Numbered from the stretch's first letter, positions 33,544 to 45,532 are shown. The stretch is 64,000 bases of DNA from Diabrotica undecimpunctata (GCF_040954645.1 NC_092804.1:39771753-39835752), one strand, 5' to 3'. The notes: generated from the sequence alone by a model not told the origin. A program made the numbers and translations.

Positions 33544-34682
33544 TGGGAAACCTACAATGGCCCTATTCATCGACTTTAAACAAGCGTTCGATAGGATAAA
33601 GCGCAAAGAAATATACAAAGCACTACGTGAAATGGGAATTAGTGAAAAACTGATAAGAATGGTAAAAGTGACACTCCGAAAAACAGAGAATAGGGTTAAA
33701 ATAAATGGCGAAGAAACAGATAAGTTTGAGGTCAGTGAGGGGGTGCGACAAGGAGGGAGTGAGGGGGTGCGACTGTCATCGCTGTTGTTCAGTATCGTCC
33801 TCGAAGTTACCATCAGAGAAGCTGGAATCAACAGGTCAGGACTTATATATCAAAGAAAACACCAATGCTTAGCATTCGCTGAGGACATTGTACTGATAGC
33901 CAGAAGTAAGCAAGAATTAAAAGAAATAATAAAAAGATTAGAAATGAAAGCAAGAAAGAAAGGGATGTACATAAATGAAGAAAAGACCAAATATATGGAA
34001 TGGACAGAAAGAGATTACCTACAAGAACAATATCTGACAGTAATAACAGATGAAAAAACATATAAATTCGAAGAAGTAGAAATATTCCAGTATTTAGGAG
34101 CGACATTCACGAGAAGACCAAATATGAAGGAAGAAATCCAAGCGATAATTATGGCCGGTAACCGTTGTATTTTTGCACTAAACAATTTATTAAGAAGCAA
34201 AAACATATCTAGAAGGGCTAAGATAAGAATATATAAGACAGTAATAAGACCTATTGTATTATATGCCAGTGAAACATGGACAATGAACAAATTCGAGCAA
34301 GTCTTGCTGCAAGTCTGGGAAAGAAAAGTCCTCAGGAAAATATTTGGAGGTAAATTATGGAATGGTATATGGATAAAAAGACCAAATATGGAATTAGAGG
34401 AGATGTATGGAGAGCCGAATATCGTAGGGGTCATAAAGTCACACAGACTGAGATGGTTGGGACACATCCAAAGGATGGAAAACACGAGACTGCCAAAAAG
34501 AATGCTAATGGGAGGAATAGGAGGGAAAAGGAAGAAAGGCAGACCGAAAACCAGGTGGAAGAAGGATGTTGAAAAAGACATAGAAAAACTTAAAATACCA
34601 AACTGGAAAAATAAAGCAACAAACAGAAAAGAATGGAAAAGAATAGTAACCCAAGCCATGGGCCTTCTAGGCCTGGAGAGCT

Positions 34683-34721
<39 letters not shown>
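33544..34721 (+). mobile_element. RTE-like element with a (TA)n tail
   Basis: Inserted in the R1-type gene. The flanks ATGTGTAACACCC (33531-33543) and ATGTCTAACACCC (34722-34734) are a 13-base target duplication with one mismatch. The body starts within the RT domain and ends in about 19 TA units directly after the stop codon region. Simple-repeat tails instead of poly(A) are usual for RTE-type elements. Confidence 0.9.
33557..34684 (+). pseudogene. RTE-like RT C-terminal half, open but defective
   Basis: An uninterrupted 375-codon frame: FIDFKQAFDRIKRKEIY (motif A), GVRQGG (motif B region), AFAEDIVLIARSK (motif C), YLGATFTRR, YASETWTMNKFE, HRLRWLGHIQRMENTRLPKR and GRPKTRWKKDVEKD. Despite being open it is damaged. 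The catalytic pair reads FAED instead of FADD. AGTGAGGGGGTGCGAC is tandemly repeated with a 24-base period (33734-33749 and 33758-33773), adding eight residues inside motif B. There is no endonuclease because of 5' truncation. Confidence 0.85.
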
Positions 34722-34726
<5 letters not shown>

Positions 34727-36084
34727 TAACACCCAAGAAACAAGTAAAGTATCTAGGAGTGACATTGCACCAGAATGGAAAATGGGGGGAGCACGTGCGG
34801 GAGGTGGTCCGGAAGGTTGCGAATAGTGCGATCGTCCTCTACGCGGCACCAGTCTGGAGCGAGGTGGTAGAGATAACGGCCTATAGGAGTCTCATGACAC
34901 GAGTAGACAGAACAAGTCTGTTGCGAGTGGCATGCGCCTACAGGACTGTGTCTGCGGCAGCCTTATGGACCATCACTGGATGTGTTCCGTTGCATGTTTT
35001 GGCGGTGGAAAGAAAATAGCTTTATGAGAGAAGAGGTCCAAACCTTACTGTGGCCGAGAGAAGACAGGAAAGGGAAAGGTCAGTTAAAAGATGGCAAGAA
35101 GAATGGAACAACATAGAAGATGTGGCACAGTGGACGAAAATGCTGATCCCGAACATAAGAGATTGGGTGGACTGTGGCCACAGGCGACTGGATTATTTCC
35201 TGAAGAAGGTGCTCACAGGACACGGGTGTTTTAGGGCCTACCTCTATAGGATCGGAAAGGCTGATACAGATGAATGCCTATACTGTGGATACTCGGACAC
35301 TGTGACACATACGATGTTAGATTGCAGCAGATGGATAGTGGAAATTAACAGAATGGAGAGAGAGACAGGTGTGAATTTTGTTACAGTGAGAGAAATGATT
35401 GAGAGAATGATTGAAAATAAATTAGTTTGGACTAACATACACAGCTATATCCGTGCAGTGATCAAGAAAAAGGAAGAGGAAGAAAGACTGCTGGACCAAC
35501 GCTAAAGGTAAGAGTGAATGATGCTGAAAGGTGAAGCTAGAAAAGTGGGTCACACTGTATGAGTTAGAGTGCGTGAGTCAGACTGTGGGGAAGCAGGAAA
35601 TACCCATCTGGGAATGATGCCGAACTAGGAGCGATAAGTTAGTCTTCTACGCGCTACCTGGAACGAGACAGGGAGCCTCCTTGCTGATGAATAGAGTGTG
35701 GATGTGTATGAATGGAGAATGAATGAATAAAGGTAGTGATTCGGAAGTGATGCCGGCCTTACAGCGGCCATTCCGCTTCCGGATCGCTGGATGACAGAGG
35801 AGGGTCTGGTTTAGCAGGTAGGCGTTCGCCGTAGACTTGGCGACGAGAGGGCATTTTAAAGTACCTCGGGAACTATCACCGGGAGTACGAAGAACGAATC
35901 CTGCACTAAAGTTAGTGTCAGGCGGCGTCCTGGACTGAGATGTCTTTTGAAGATTCCAGACCTCCCCTCTATAAAGACGAAAAAAAAAAGAAGATGAACT
36001 CTGAAAGCTCTAGATTGAAGAAAAAGGCTTATCTTATCAAATTTAATCATTTAAGCTTAATAATAATTAAAATAACTTAAAAAA

Positions 36085-36706
36085 CGTGTTTATTAATCTG
36101 TATTTTCTTCTTCGTCTTTGTAAGCAATTCTGCTTGTTCATTGGCGGATTATTACCTCTATGGAAGGTTGTCACTCCATCTTTTCCGCGGTCGTCCGATA
36201 CTTGTTCCGCCGATTGGTGACTTATCTCTTGCTATTTTGACGGCACGGGTCTCCTCCATTCTGCTTATGTGGTTATTCCTTTTTTTTTTTGTATTTTGTG
36301 TCCATTCATTTATACACTGTAAGTTACATTTTCTTCTAATGTCTTCTCTTTCGATCTCTTAGCATATGTCCTGTAATTCTTCTCAGTACTCTCATCTCTG
36401 TAGTTTTCAGTAGCCTTTGCGTTGTGTCGAGTCTTGTTTTTGAGGCATATGTCATTATTGGTCTTACACGGACTTTATAAATTCTTGACTTCATTTCAGT
36501 GTTAATGTGTCTGTTTCGCCATATAGTGTTATTAAGGCATCCTGCCAGTCTATTTGTTGCTTGTACTTGATCTCTAACTTCTTTGTCCAGATTTCCGTAG
36601 TTAGACAGTGTAATTCCCAGGTATTTTATTTCCAATACTTGTTCAGTACTGATGCCATCAATTTTTATTTTACATCTGGTTTGTTCTTTGCTGATTACTA
36701 TTGTTG
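36085..36706 (-). pseudogene. RTE-like fragment (family B), second copy
   Basis: Minus strand: TVISKEQTRCKIKIDGIS, VLEIKYLGITLSNYGNLDKEV, NNTIWRNRHINTEMKSRIYK, RPIMTYASKTRL and TEMRVLRRITGHMLRDRKR, then degraded RMEETRAVKIARDKSPIG. It parallels 27.6-28.3 kb and is more severely 5'-truncated. The tail reads GACGAAGAAGAAAATACAG. The similarity between the two copies continues a little past the GAA run (AATACAGATTA(A/T)TAAACAC), so the true 3' end may be there. Confidence 0.8.
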
Positions 36707-36708
36707 GC

Positions 36709-39700
36709 AACTCTGCCTGCTGTTTTGTTGGGTGAATCAGTTGACAGAACTTTTGTCGGTCGCAAGCCCGGATAAAGGAGGAGGGGTCTACAGCCAGGTT
36801 AGCTTTCTACTAATATATCTCATAGAAACAGGATTATGCCTCGGAACAGGAATGATTTCACTTACTGACCAATGGCTTAGGGCGGATGAGTTGGGGAGTG
36901 GTACGGCATTCTTTTGTCTTGGGATTGAGAAATCAGCCCCGAAGGCGGATGAATCAACAAATTATGGTCAACGGCATAAGAATGCAGAAGGCAAAGGGAA
37001 ACCACTTCATTAATGGCTCATAGAGCACCCCCAGGAAAATCACCATAGAATTGACACTGCAATTGCAAACCGTTACTAATCATGGAAAGCGGAGGCCAAG
37101 ATTCGGCAGGAGAGGAGAAACATATTTATACCACGAGGCCTCTCCGGTCGTAAACATGCGAAAAAATCTCGTGAAGAAATTCTAAAAATAAAGAAATCCA
37201 ATTTTATAATGTGCACATGGAATGTTAGAAGTCTATTTACGGCTGGGAAACGACAACGCAATTCAAGAAATGAAAAGAATGAAAATAGACCTACTAGGAA
37301 TCAGCGAAATGAGATGGCCAGAGTCAGGATCATGTAAACAGAACGGAAGTGTATTATATTATTCTGGTAACAGCACAGAAGACCCGTACCACAAAAATGG
37401 TGTAGGTATATTAACATCAAAACTGAGTAAATATGTGACCAATTTCGTACCAGTCTCGGATAGAATAATATTAGTCCAAATAAATACTCAACCATTTAAA
37501 ACTAACATACTTCAATTCATGCTCCGACTGCAGATAGAAAATATGACGATGAAATCGAGAAGTTGTATGATCAGATCCAATACATCTTACAGAAGGTTAA
37601 TAAACACGAAATTTTATATATTATAGGCGACTTCAATGAAAAAATTGGGGAAGATCGACGAGGTCAGACTGTAGGTCCTTAAGGTCTAGGACAACCTAAC
37701 GATCGAGGACAGAGATTGTATGAATTTTGTAAAGAAAACGTTATGATCATTGCAAACACCTGGTATAAACAACCAAGCGACGACTATACACTTGGAAAGC
37801 CCCATTTGATGATGGCAATAACCCTGAGTCCTCAAGAAATTAAATAGACTATATACTTGTAAAGAAGCGTTTCCGAAATGTAATTAAAAAGGTCACTACA
37901 TTTTCTGGAGCAGATATTGGATCTGATCAACAACCACTTGTAGCAGATATTAAACTAAGGTTAAAACGAATTCAGCGACAAAAACTAAAAACCAATATAC
38001 TTAACTTTGACGATATAAACATAAAACATAATATTAAAAAAGAATTTAACAATAGAATAAAAAACATTGGAGAACAACTAGAAGATCCAGAAGAACTATG
38101 GATTGAATTTAAAAACCAAGTTAATGAAATCTCCACAAACAATGATTATAGAAAAAACTTAATCAAGAGAAATAAATGGATGACAGACGACATCTTGAAA
38201 TTAATGGAACAACGTCGACTGATAAAACCTAATGAAACAGAATATAGATACCTGCAGAGAAGAATAAAAAAGGAGATCAAATTAGCCAAAGAAAAATGGA
38301 TGAGGATGGACGAAATGGAGGACGAAATGGACGAAAAAACTAAAAGAAATGAGTAACATATTTAAAAAACGAGTTCCCTCTGTACTCGTTGAAAATAATA
38401 ACAAAATTATTGTAAATGAGCACGAAATAAGAAAAGACTGGCAGCTGTATATATAAGAGTTGTTTGAAGATTACAGGAATAATATTGACGAATTCTACCA
38501 AAACTATACTGACGGCCCAGAAATTATGAAATGCGAGGTAGAACACGCTATAAATAATGCTAAAATTAAAAAAGCTTGTGGTCCAGATAATACACCAACT
38601 GAGTTGCTGAAACGAATAGAGGATGATAACATCAAAGTAGTAGTAAGACTTTATAATTCAATATATAACACCGGAGTGATTTTCACAGATTGGCTCAAAT
38701 CCATATTTGTCGCAATACCTAAAAAACACAATGCGAGAAAATGCTCAGAATATCGATTAATTAGCCTAATGAGCCACACTCTTAAAATTTTCCCAAGAAT
38801 ACTTCACAACAGAAATAGACGCAAATGCGAAGAAGATCTCGAAGATACCCAATTTGGTTTTAGAAATGCTATGGGAACCAGGGAGGTACTTTTTGCGCTT
38901 CACATCCTATTACAAAAATGCCGTGACCAAAGAAAAGATGTATTTGCATGTTTCGTGGACTTCGAAAAGGGATCTGATAAAGCACAGCATGTAAAATTAA
39001 TGCAAATACTGAAAAATATCGGAATAGATGACAAGGATATTCGTGTCATTAAAAATTTGTACTGGAATCAAACTACTATCGTAAAAATTGGAGATAACTA
39101 CACCGATGAAATCTTTATACAACAAGGAGTCAGACAAGGTTGCATTTTGTCGCCAACATTGTTCAACGTTTACTCGGACCAGTTATTTAAAAAGGCACGT
39201 GAGAGACAACCATATGGAATAAAAATCAACGGGGAACTACTTAATGTGATTAGATATGCAGACGATACAGTAATTCCTTCAGATAATATTGAAGGTCTCC
39301 AAATTCTGCTTGATCGTATTCACGAGGTAGGAGAGGAAATGGGCATAAAAATAAACTCAAACAAAACCAAATTTTTAGTGTTTAGTCGTGACCCACATCC
39401 CGATGCAAAGCTTCAATTAAACGGAGTCCAAGTTGAGAAAGTCCACAAAATGACATATTTGGGAACTGTGATAACGGACCAACTAGATCCAGACATAGAA
39501 ATAAAACGTAGAATAGCAATGACTAAAACTACTTTTATGAAAATGAAGTCATTTCTTTGTAATAATCATCTCAGTTTAGAACTAAGACAAAGAATGGTTA
39601 AGTGTTATGTTTGGTCCGTACTTTTGTATAGTCAAGAAGTGTGGACGATAAAAGTATCGATCATGAACAAAATTGAAGCATTGCAAATGAGGGTTCATAG

Positions 39701-40020
39701 ACGAATGCTGAAGATACCTTGGACAGCAAGTAAAACTAATAAAGAAGTACTAAAGAGCGTCAACAAAGATAGAGAACTGCTAAAGACCGTTAAACATCGA
39801 AAAATGTCTTATCTGGGACATATAGTAAGGGGAAGTTGATATAAAATATTACAACTGATCCTTAAAGGTAAAATAGAGGGCCGTAGAGGTGTAGGAAGAA
39901 AACAAGTTTCTTGGTTAAAAAACATTCGTGAATGGACAAAGATAACAAATGCAGGACAATTATTCCATATTGCAGAAGATCGAGAAGCCTTTGCAATGGT
40001 GATCGCCAACGTCGGATAAT
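36709..40020 (+). mobile_element. RTE-clade retrotransposon, nearly full length
   Basis: About 3.3 kb. A GC-richer untranslated leader (36709-37208) includes GGAGGCCAAGATTCGGCAGG-type text common to insect RTE leaders. Endonuclease, RT and C-terminus follow, ending ATCGCCAACGTCGGATAA near 40019. It starts exactly where the family B fragment stops. I could not identify a target duplication or a clear tail. Confidence 0.8.
37209..40019 (+). pseudogene. RTE endonuclease-reverse transcriptase, broken
   Basis: ATG 37209 opens MCTWNVRSLFTAGK, then shifts frame near 37240 to EMKRMKIDLLGISEMRWPES. The endonuclease continues with YIIGDFNEKIGED and GADIGSDQQPLV, where the catalytic SDH reads SDQ. The RT is an open 459-codon stretch (38460-39839): GPDNTPTELLKR, QFGFRNAMGTREVLFALHI, CFVDFEKGSDKAQH, GVRQGCILSPTLFN and IRYADDTVIPS. 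The C-terminus passes TGA at 39837 and ends WLKNIREWTKITNAGQLF, MVIANVG. The RT core looks preserved, but a frameshift, several stops and the SDQ change make the copy inactive. Confidence 0.88.
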
Positions 40021-41300
40021 TCTAAGAACCATTTAAAATATTAAAAGTTCAAGTTTAGACAAAAAAAATTTAAAAACGATTTCTCTAATAATGAGCCAAT
40101 CATGATGCTCCAAAGATAAACGTTTTACTATTTCAAAAACTGAATTCATAAATTCAAATTTATGAAAGTCGCAATATCTCCGGCTCTAATCAACAAAAAT
40201 GTATGTTTGTTTTTAGTTTGGGGTATCTCGTGGTATATATCTATTTAGTTAATTTGTTAATTGTTTATTTAACCGAGTAATTTATTTAAACAATTTAAAT
40301 TAAATATACATTTTACAATTTAATTTTACTTATTTAATTTAATTAAACATACAAATATAATTTACACAAATTAATTGTTATAAACTTTGTATAATTATAA
40401 ATAAAAATTATGGAATTAATCTGTATAGCTAACTAACGTATTACAATGTACTTACTTAGTTTTACTATTTTGATTTATAATTATATAAAGCTTATAACAA
40501 TTAATTTGTTTAAAATATATTTGTAATGTTTGTCAGTCAAAAAAAGTAATTGTAAAAATAATAAGCATAATTCAAGAAAAATTAACATGTATAAATTTGA
40601 TATTTAAATAAAATAAATTTTATTGCGAAATTTATTATTAAAGGATAATATTTATAACTATAATACATAAATATTTAAGTTATCTATCATTTCATAACCT
40701 TTTCTACTAATAATAATCAGAGAAAAGAAAAATTGTGCAAAATAAATTTATTTTCTTCAAACGTCAAATAATGATGACATTACTTATCTAACTTGATCCT
40801 GTCAAAGTTTGATGTCTCCGCCGGCAGCAGTTTTTTTTCCCATTTCTTTACGGCGGAGGGAAAAATGTTGTCATGCAACAATATGAAACATGTCACAAAG
40901 CAACAATACAAATGTCATTAACAACAATTAAACATCATTTTTATTTATAGTAATATTAAAAGTACAATTAGTTAATGAGGTATTTTCAAAATTGAAACCG
41001 TGCAAAAATGTTCCCGACTCTTGATACGCATTGGTAATTGTTGATGATACTGATGGTCGAGAACAACTTCCAGCAATCATTCCCGATGTTGGCGGCTTGC
41101 GAACAACAATAAGCTGTCTTTAATAATTGCAAACAACTGTCAAACAACTGTAACCAGGGAGACGTAAATCCCACCGACGACTTAATTATTTTAATTTCTA
41201 ACATCTAGACGACTTTGATAGTTGTCACAGTTAATTTCGAGTAAAAATAGCGTATGAATTGTACTATTTATGGTTGAAAATTGCTACGTTTGAAGAAAAA

Positions 41301-41435
41301 ATAGTATACTTTATTCGGCAAAGAAGCGACTTTTCTTGACTTGCCCTCTATTACGCGCCTCACTTCGTTCGGCGCGTAATATCGGGCGCGTCAAGAAAAG
41401 TCATGCTTCTCCCCCTCATAAAGTAATATACTATT
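41301..41435. repeat. Long GC-rich hairpin
   Basis: Nested pairings: ATAGTATACTTTAT with ATAAAGTAATATACTAT; GACTTTTCTTGAC (41328-41340) with GTCAAGAAAAGTC (41390-41402); TATTACGCGCC (41349-41359) with GGCGCGTAATA (41371-41381). The loop is TCACTTCGTTC. The second hairpin at 42974-43045 has a similar CGAAGCGAG-type loop. Confidence 0.85.
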
Positions 41436-41870
41436 TTAAATTGTTAAAAAAATTAAACAATTTTTAATTATTATTAAATAAACAATTCACAAATTAATAA
41501 ATAAATTTTTATAATCTATGCTTATAATATGTTGAAATAGTAAAATCGAGAAATAAACATGGCCTAAGTCGGTTTCTAAGGATCATAGGACATTGTATGT
41601 GTTTAAATCCGTACAAAAATGCTAAGATTTTGAGCAGAACAATTAAGTATGTTCCCTTTAGGTGAAATCTTATGATATTATAACCTCGTGTCATTACTTT
41701 AATAAATGTAACCATGATTGTCATCTAATTTAAAGATTTCTAAACCTATTTCAGTAGCTAGTTTGACAATTTTTTAAAATGTAAGCATTTTCCACATTTT
41801 TAGAAATTTAACAGTCAAAATTTTACCTATTTTTGTGTCTTTTTAAAGTGGAAATATACTTTCAGGTTTC

Positions 41871-41905
41871 ACTGATGATGGTCCAACTGGACCAAAAACG
41901 TTTTT
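41871..41905 (+). other. Hammerhead-like motif (Penelope type)
   Basis: CACTGATGATGGTCCAACTG continues GGACCAAAAACG. This has the CUGAUGA box, a perfect helix II (GGTCC/GGACC) and an AAAA in place of GAAA. It is related to the copy at 8459-8500. Such motifs are known from terminal repeats of Penelope-like elements. Confidence 0.45.
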
Positions 41906-42332
41906 GAAAAATTGTAATCCTTTTGGATAAATTTTATTTATTTTTTTTAATAAAATAAAATATACAATCATACACTAGAAGTCTTTTCTTCTGTAAGTTG
42001 TTTTTATTAAAAATAATATTGAACATTTGTTTTTTGGTTAATAATATAAAAAATTAAAGTAACCATTTTCTTATGTTTACAAATTTTCTAAAAGTATATA
42101 TATTATTTAATTTTTTTATAATATTAGTCGCATCAACTAAAGATTATTAGCGACATGTTACATTGAGGTACAATACTTAATTAATTAACAATAGATGAAA
42201 AAGTTGAGTTTCTTTAAAGGAAATTTACAATATTATTTATGATTTGATGTTTTTTGATGTTTTATGTTGTGAATGTTTTTAATTCTATCCCAATGTTGGA
42301 ATGACGCACTCTCACCTCCCGTTTTGTTTTAG

Positions 42333-42438
42333 TGGCACTCTTCCGTGGCAAAGGCATGGAGCCGAAAGTGTCGGTTCATCCCCTGGTTTACCCCGCAAAC
42401 TACCCACCCCAGAGCTATCACACACTGCCCCTGTGACA
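42333..42438 (+). other. Candidate internal exon of a host gene
   Basis: A 106-base segment, about 57% GC in surroundings near 25-30%. It is preceded by a pyrimidine-rich TTTTGTTTTAG acceptor and followed by GTAAGT. One frame is open throughout (GTLPWQRHGAESVGSSPGLP continuing RKLPTPELSHTAPVT). Another is open (WHSSVAKAWSRKC...). The third ends in a stop (ALFRGKGMEP...HTLPL-stop). The first looks most protein-like. I do not recognise it. If real, the surrounding repeats lie in the introns of a large plus-strand gene. Confidence 0.5.
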
Positions 42439-43525
42439 GTAAGTATTTTTTTAATGTAATTTTTATTTACACCCTGCATGTGGCTTTAATATAGAATTTT
42501 AGAGAAGTTCTTAACAGGTTGGGAAAGAGCTCATGGAAGATGGTTAGGAATTATGGTAAGAGGTTTCTTACAATATGTTTAAGGCAAATACGTAAGTAAG
42601 ATCTGAGCAACTAAGACCTTACCTGATTACATACTAGTTATTTAAAGTTTCACCACTATGAAGTAAAATAAAGAAAAGCTTTTAATTTCATCGTTGGTTT
42701 ATTGTTGCCAGCGATCGCCAGAAATAGTATTCCGTTTTACCCGATATAGTGATTTTATTAACTTCTTTTATCCATATATCGGATATAAGTGTTATAAAAC
42801 AATATATTATTTCAACAAGAAAATATATTAATACTAATGTATAGGAGATGAGTCAATACCCACAATCTCAAGTATAAACTAAAAACAACATGAAACAAAC
42901 AATCAACAGCTAATATCAAACAAGAGTTAAAATCAAAATTAACAGTTATTTAACCAACAATTGTATTAATAAGGGCGATTAACAATTGAGATATATTAAC
43001 GCGCGAGCGAAGCGAGTGCGTTAATGTTCGACATTGTTAATCGCCATTTTAATTCACGAGTTCGTTACAAAACTTTTCCGTCGACCATACTTTTCAGAAA
43101 TAAAAATATCTTAGTTTAAATTTTTATCATAGCACACTACCACCTAGCATTGAAACTTCCGTGTTAAGGAATAAAACAATGATTGGCGCATCACCTAGTG
43201 ATCGGGCGCGTAACTATATATACATGGCGCTAAATTCAAAAGTTTAGTAATATTACATAGGATTGTGAACTCATTTTAAAGTAAAGGAAAATCGATATAA
43301 TCCTAAAATAACAAGAAAAATCCCTATCCTATACGATAATAAATATTTTTCGTATACTTTTTGGGTTTTCTTGTTATGTTGGGACTATATTTATTTTCCA
43401 TTACAATAAAATGCCAAAGTGGTTAAAAAAATTACAGAATAAAATATAGAATAAAATCTTTATTTATAAAAATGTTACAAGAAATGTTATATGTGTTACA
43501 AGAAATATTAATAATACAAGCCATG
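42439..43525. other. Non-coding stretch with a second hairpin
   Basis: No gene. Contains the hairpin at 42974-43045 and TTTTCCGTCGACCAT at about 43076-43090, whose inverse recurs near 47093-47107. Confidence 0.45.
42974..43045. repeat. Hairpin with GC-rich centre
   Basis: GGCGATTAACAAT (42974-42986) pairs with ATTGTTAATCGCC (43033-43045), and ATTAACGC (42995-43002) with GCGTTAAT (43018-43025). The loop contains GAGCGAAGCGAG. Layout and loop resemble the 41.3 kb hairpin. Confidence 0.85.
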
Positions 43526-44655
43526 TGTAGTATAATTTAGTTTTCTTAATGTTGTGACAAGAACGGGTCAGTATTTAAATAATTGTTTTGTCATTCTTAT
43601 CAAGTTTTATGTGAATAAAAGTCTAATTCTGCAAAAGACATTTTACTACAATTTTATTCGCCTAAATTTACAATGGGGAAGTACTTTAGACCAGATAAAC
43701 TAGAGGCTGGTCCAAACTGTCAAACTTCCACCAAAGAATTGAAACATTAGTAAGTATATAACATTTAAGAATTTTTTAGAAAGCAATGAATCTAAAGATA
43801 AATCCCTAGAAGATAAAGATAAGTACATGCTTTTAAAAAATTAATCTACGATTACGTAAGCGAAGCAATCAATCTGGAAAACCAATTGCTTTTTTCACAC
43901 ATACCCTCACAGATTCTGAATAAAAACATTATGCAATTGAAAAAAAAAGCAAATGAGTTGAAGTATTTAAAAAATGCAGACATTATCTGGTAGAAAAGCA
44001 ATTCTAACCAATTACAGATTAAATCACTATTTGGTTTATATAGAATGACGGTATATATCAAATCTAACAAGGAGAACTAGCTTTACTTCACAAGAATTTA
44101 TTAATTATCTACACTCTAAAGGAATATATTTAAGTAGAACAACACCATATAATCATGAAGGAAATGGTTAAGTCGAAAAATACAATGAGTTATATGGAAA
44201 TTGGTGAATCTAGCATAGAAAACCAAAAATTTAGAATTCACTTAATGGAAAACTGCTTTACCATGTGCTCTGCACTATATACGAAGTTTACTGTTGAATT
44301 GTTAATTATTGAATCAAGATAATGATGAAGGTCCAAATAACACACTAGAGAATTCCACTACTAAATAAATACCAGATGAGACAGAAAATTTACCTGTTCA
44401 AAAACCTGATGATAATGATGAACCAAGATTGGAAAATTCAGATTTTCATTCTAGCTGTAAATCAGCTGGAGCTAAAAATAAACCAAAATAGTTGCAATAT
44501 TTTTGTTCAAAAATAGGGACGGGTGAATGTAGTATAATTTAGTGTTCTAAATGTTGTGACAGGAACTTGTCAGTATTTAAATATTTTTTTTGTAATTCTA
44601 ATGTCAAATTAAAGCCTAATAAGCAACAGACAGCCATCAGACATTCTGAGTTTTT
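43526..44655 (+). mobile_element. Small internally deleted LTR retrotransposon
   Basis: Two direct repeats of roughly 125 bases begin TGTAGTATAATTTAG at 43526 and 44528; the second follows a purine-rich tract (AATAGGGACGGGTGAA). They differ at many positions, so the insertion is old; the LTR ends are approximate. The interior keeps the start of a gag-like protein (MGKYFRPDKLEAG, near 43673) and an integrase piece (FTSQEFINYLHSKGIYLSRT then PYNHEGNG, 44085-44170), with everything between deleted. Stops are frequent. Relics of this type cannot move on their own. Confidence 0.7.
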
Positions 44656-45477
44656 TGTAGTACTTTCATCCTAATGCAATAACACACACTATCAGTGGTC
44701 AGTGAAAACTCTTACAGTCTGGCGTTCTACTCACAGAAAGAGAGAACTCAAGGACCCTGCTAAGTTGGAAACAGAACAATTAAATGATTTAGTTCTAGAA
44801 AGAAGTTTATATACATTTATACTCATACTATATGTTATATATTTATATGATAATACTTTTATTCTTATAATCAGAATCATAATATAAGTTCCAGAAAAAT
44901 ATTCTGGTTATCAACAAAATTATGATTTTGATTAGATTAGCAAAATATTGCTTCTTGCAAAAAGAAAACCCAAGAATGAGGAATAACCGAATGATAGCAA
45001 ATAGAAAAAACGAACAAAAAAAAAGAACAATGGATAAGGTAAATAATTTATTTCTAAGGTATGCTTAAAGTTTTCACCCAGAATGTAAGCTTTGCTAAAA
45101 CCTGATATAGTAACTTTATTTGCTCAGTATAAACTCCAAACAACAGAGGATAATAATGTTTTTATGCCTGAAATGACAAACACAATTACAATCAACAGAT
45201 TTTTTCACCAGTATGTCATCTTAAGATCAGACATCCCATCTCTATCATCAACAGAATAGGAAAGATCCCTGTCAACACATTCAAATTTATTTATTCATAA
45301 CTCTGAACGCCTTACCGCTGTCTATGTGGATGCAGGCTAATATACGGGACAAGCCGATTAAATGTTACAACTTAGTGGTTAAGTACACAGCATTTTAAGA
45401 TAATAAAATTAAATAATGTGAAATAAAAATATATTATGTACACAAACACATGCATGTACACATACATATATATATAA

Positions 45478-45532
<55 letters not shown>

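Larger units (their letters stand above)
32704..35505 (+). pseudogene. R1-type reverse transcriptase, interrupted
   Basis: Text runs VTFTMDELIDALGSLKTRRSPGPDQIPSE, PWRTSRLILLPKAKEKYRPICLLPCISKLYERML, LLLFDVKNAFNTLQW and VTAGIPQGSVLGPPLWNLAYDGV. FAFADDLAVLV carries the catalytic Asp pair. After the insert it resumes in register: ACVTP joins KKQVKYLGVTL. The C-terminus has DYFLKKVLTGHGCFRAYL and a Cys-His finger CLYCGYSDTVTHTMLDC, typical of the R1 clade. Lesions: TAG at about 32825, a frameshift near 32970-33000, another near 33230, TAG at 35017-35019 and the inserted element. Confidence 0.88.
32667..35991 (+). mobile_element. R1-clade non-LTR element, 5'-truncated, split
   Basis: Flanked by a perfect 15-base duplication, AGATGAACTCTGAAA (32652-32666 and 35992-36006), and ending in a short poly(A) (about 35980-35991). 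It begins inside the RT domain, so it is 5'-truncated. The coding region is interrupted at 33543 by a complete later insertion (33544-34721) with its own duplication. The 3' UTR is about 490 bases. Confidence 0.93.
40021..42332. other. AT-rich non-coding stretch
   Basis: No coding frame with motifs. It contains the GC-rich hairpin at 41301-41435, a hammerhead-like motif at 41871-41905 and a pyrimidine-rich run ending GTTTTAG at 42332, which is the acceptor of the exon that follows. Confidence 0.5.

Noticed and set aside
34667..34849. Minus-strand frame with an Ile-Tyr run
   Set aside because: Shadow of the (TA)n tail of the RTE insertion and the R1-type gene on the other strand.
42333..42438. 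Reading the exon as a terminal exon ending HTLPL-stop
   Set aside because: A GTAAGT donor right after it and two fully open alternative frames make an internal exon more likely, though not certain.
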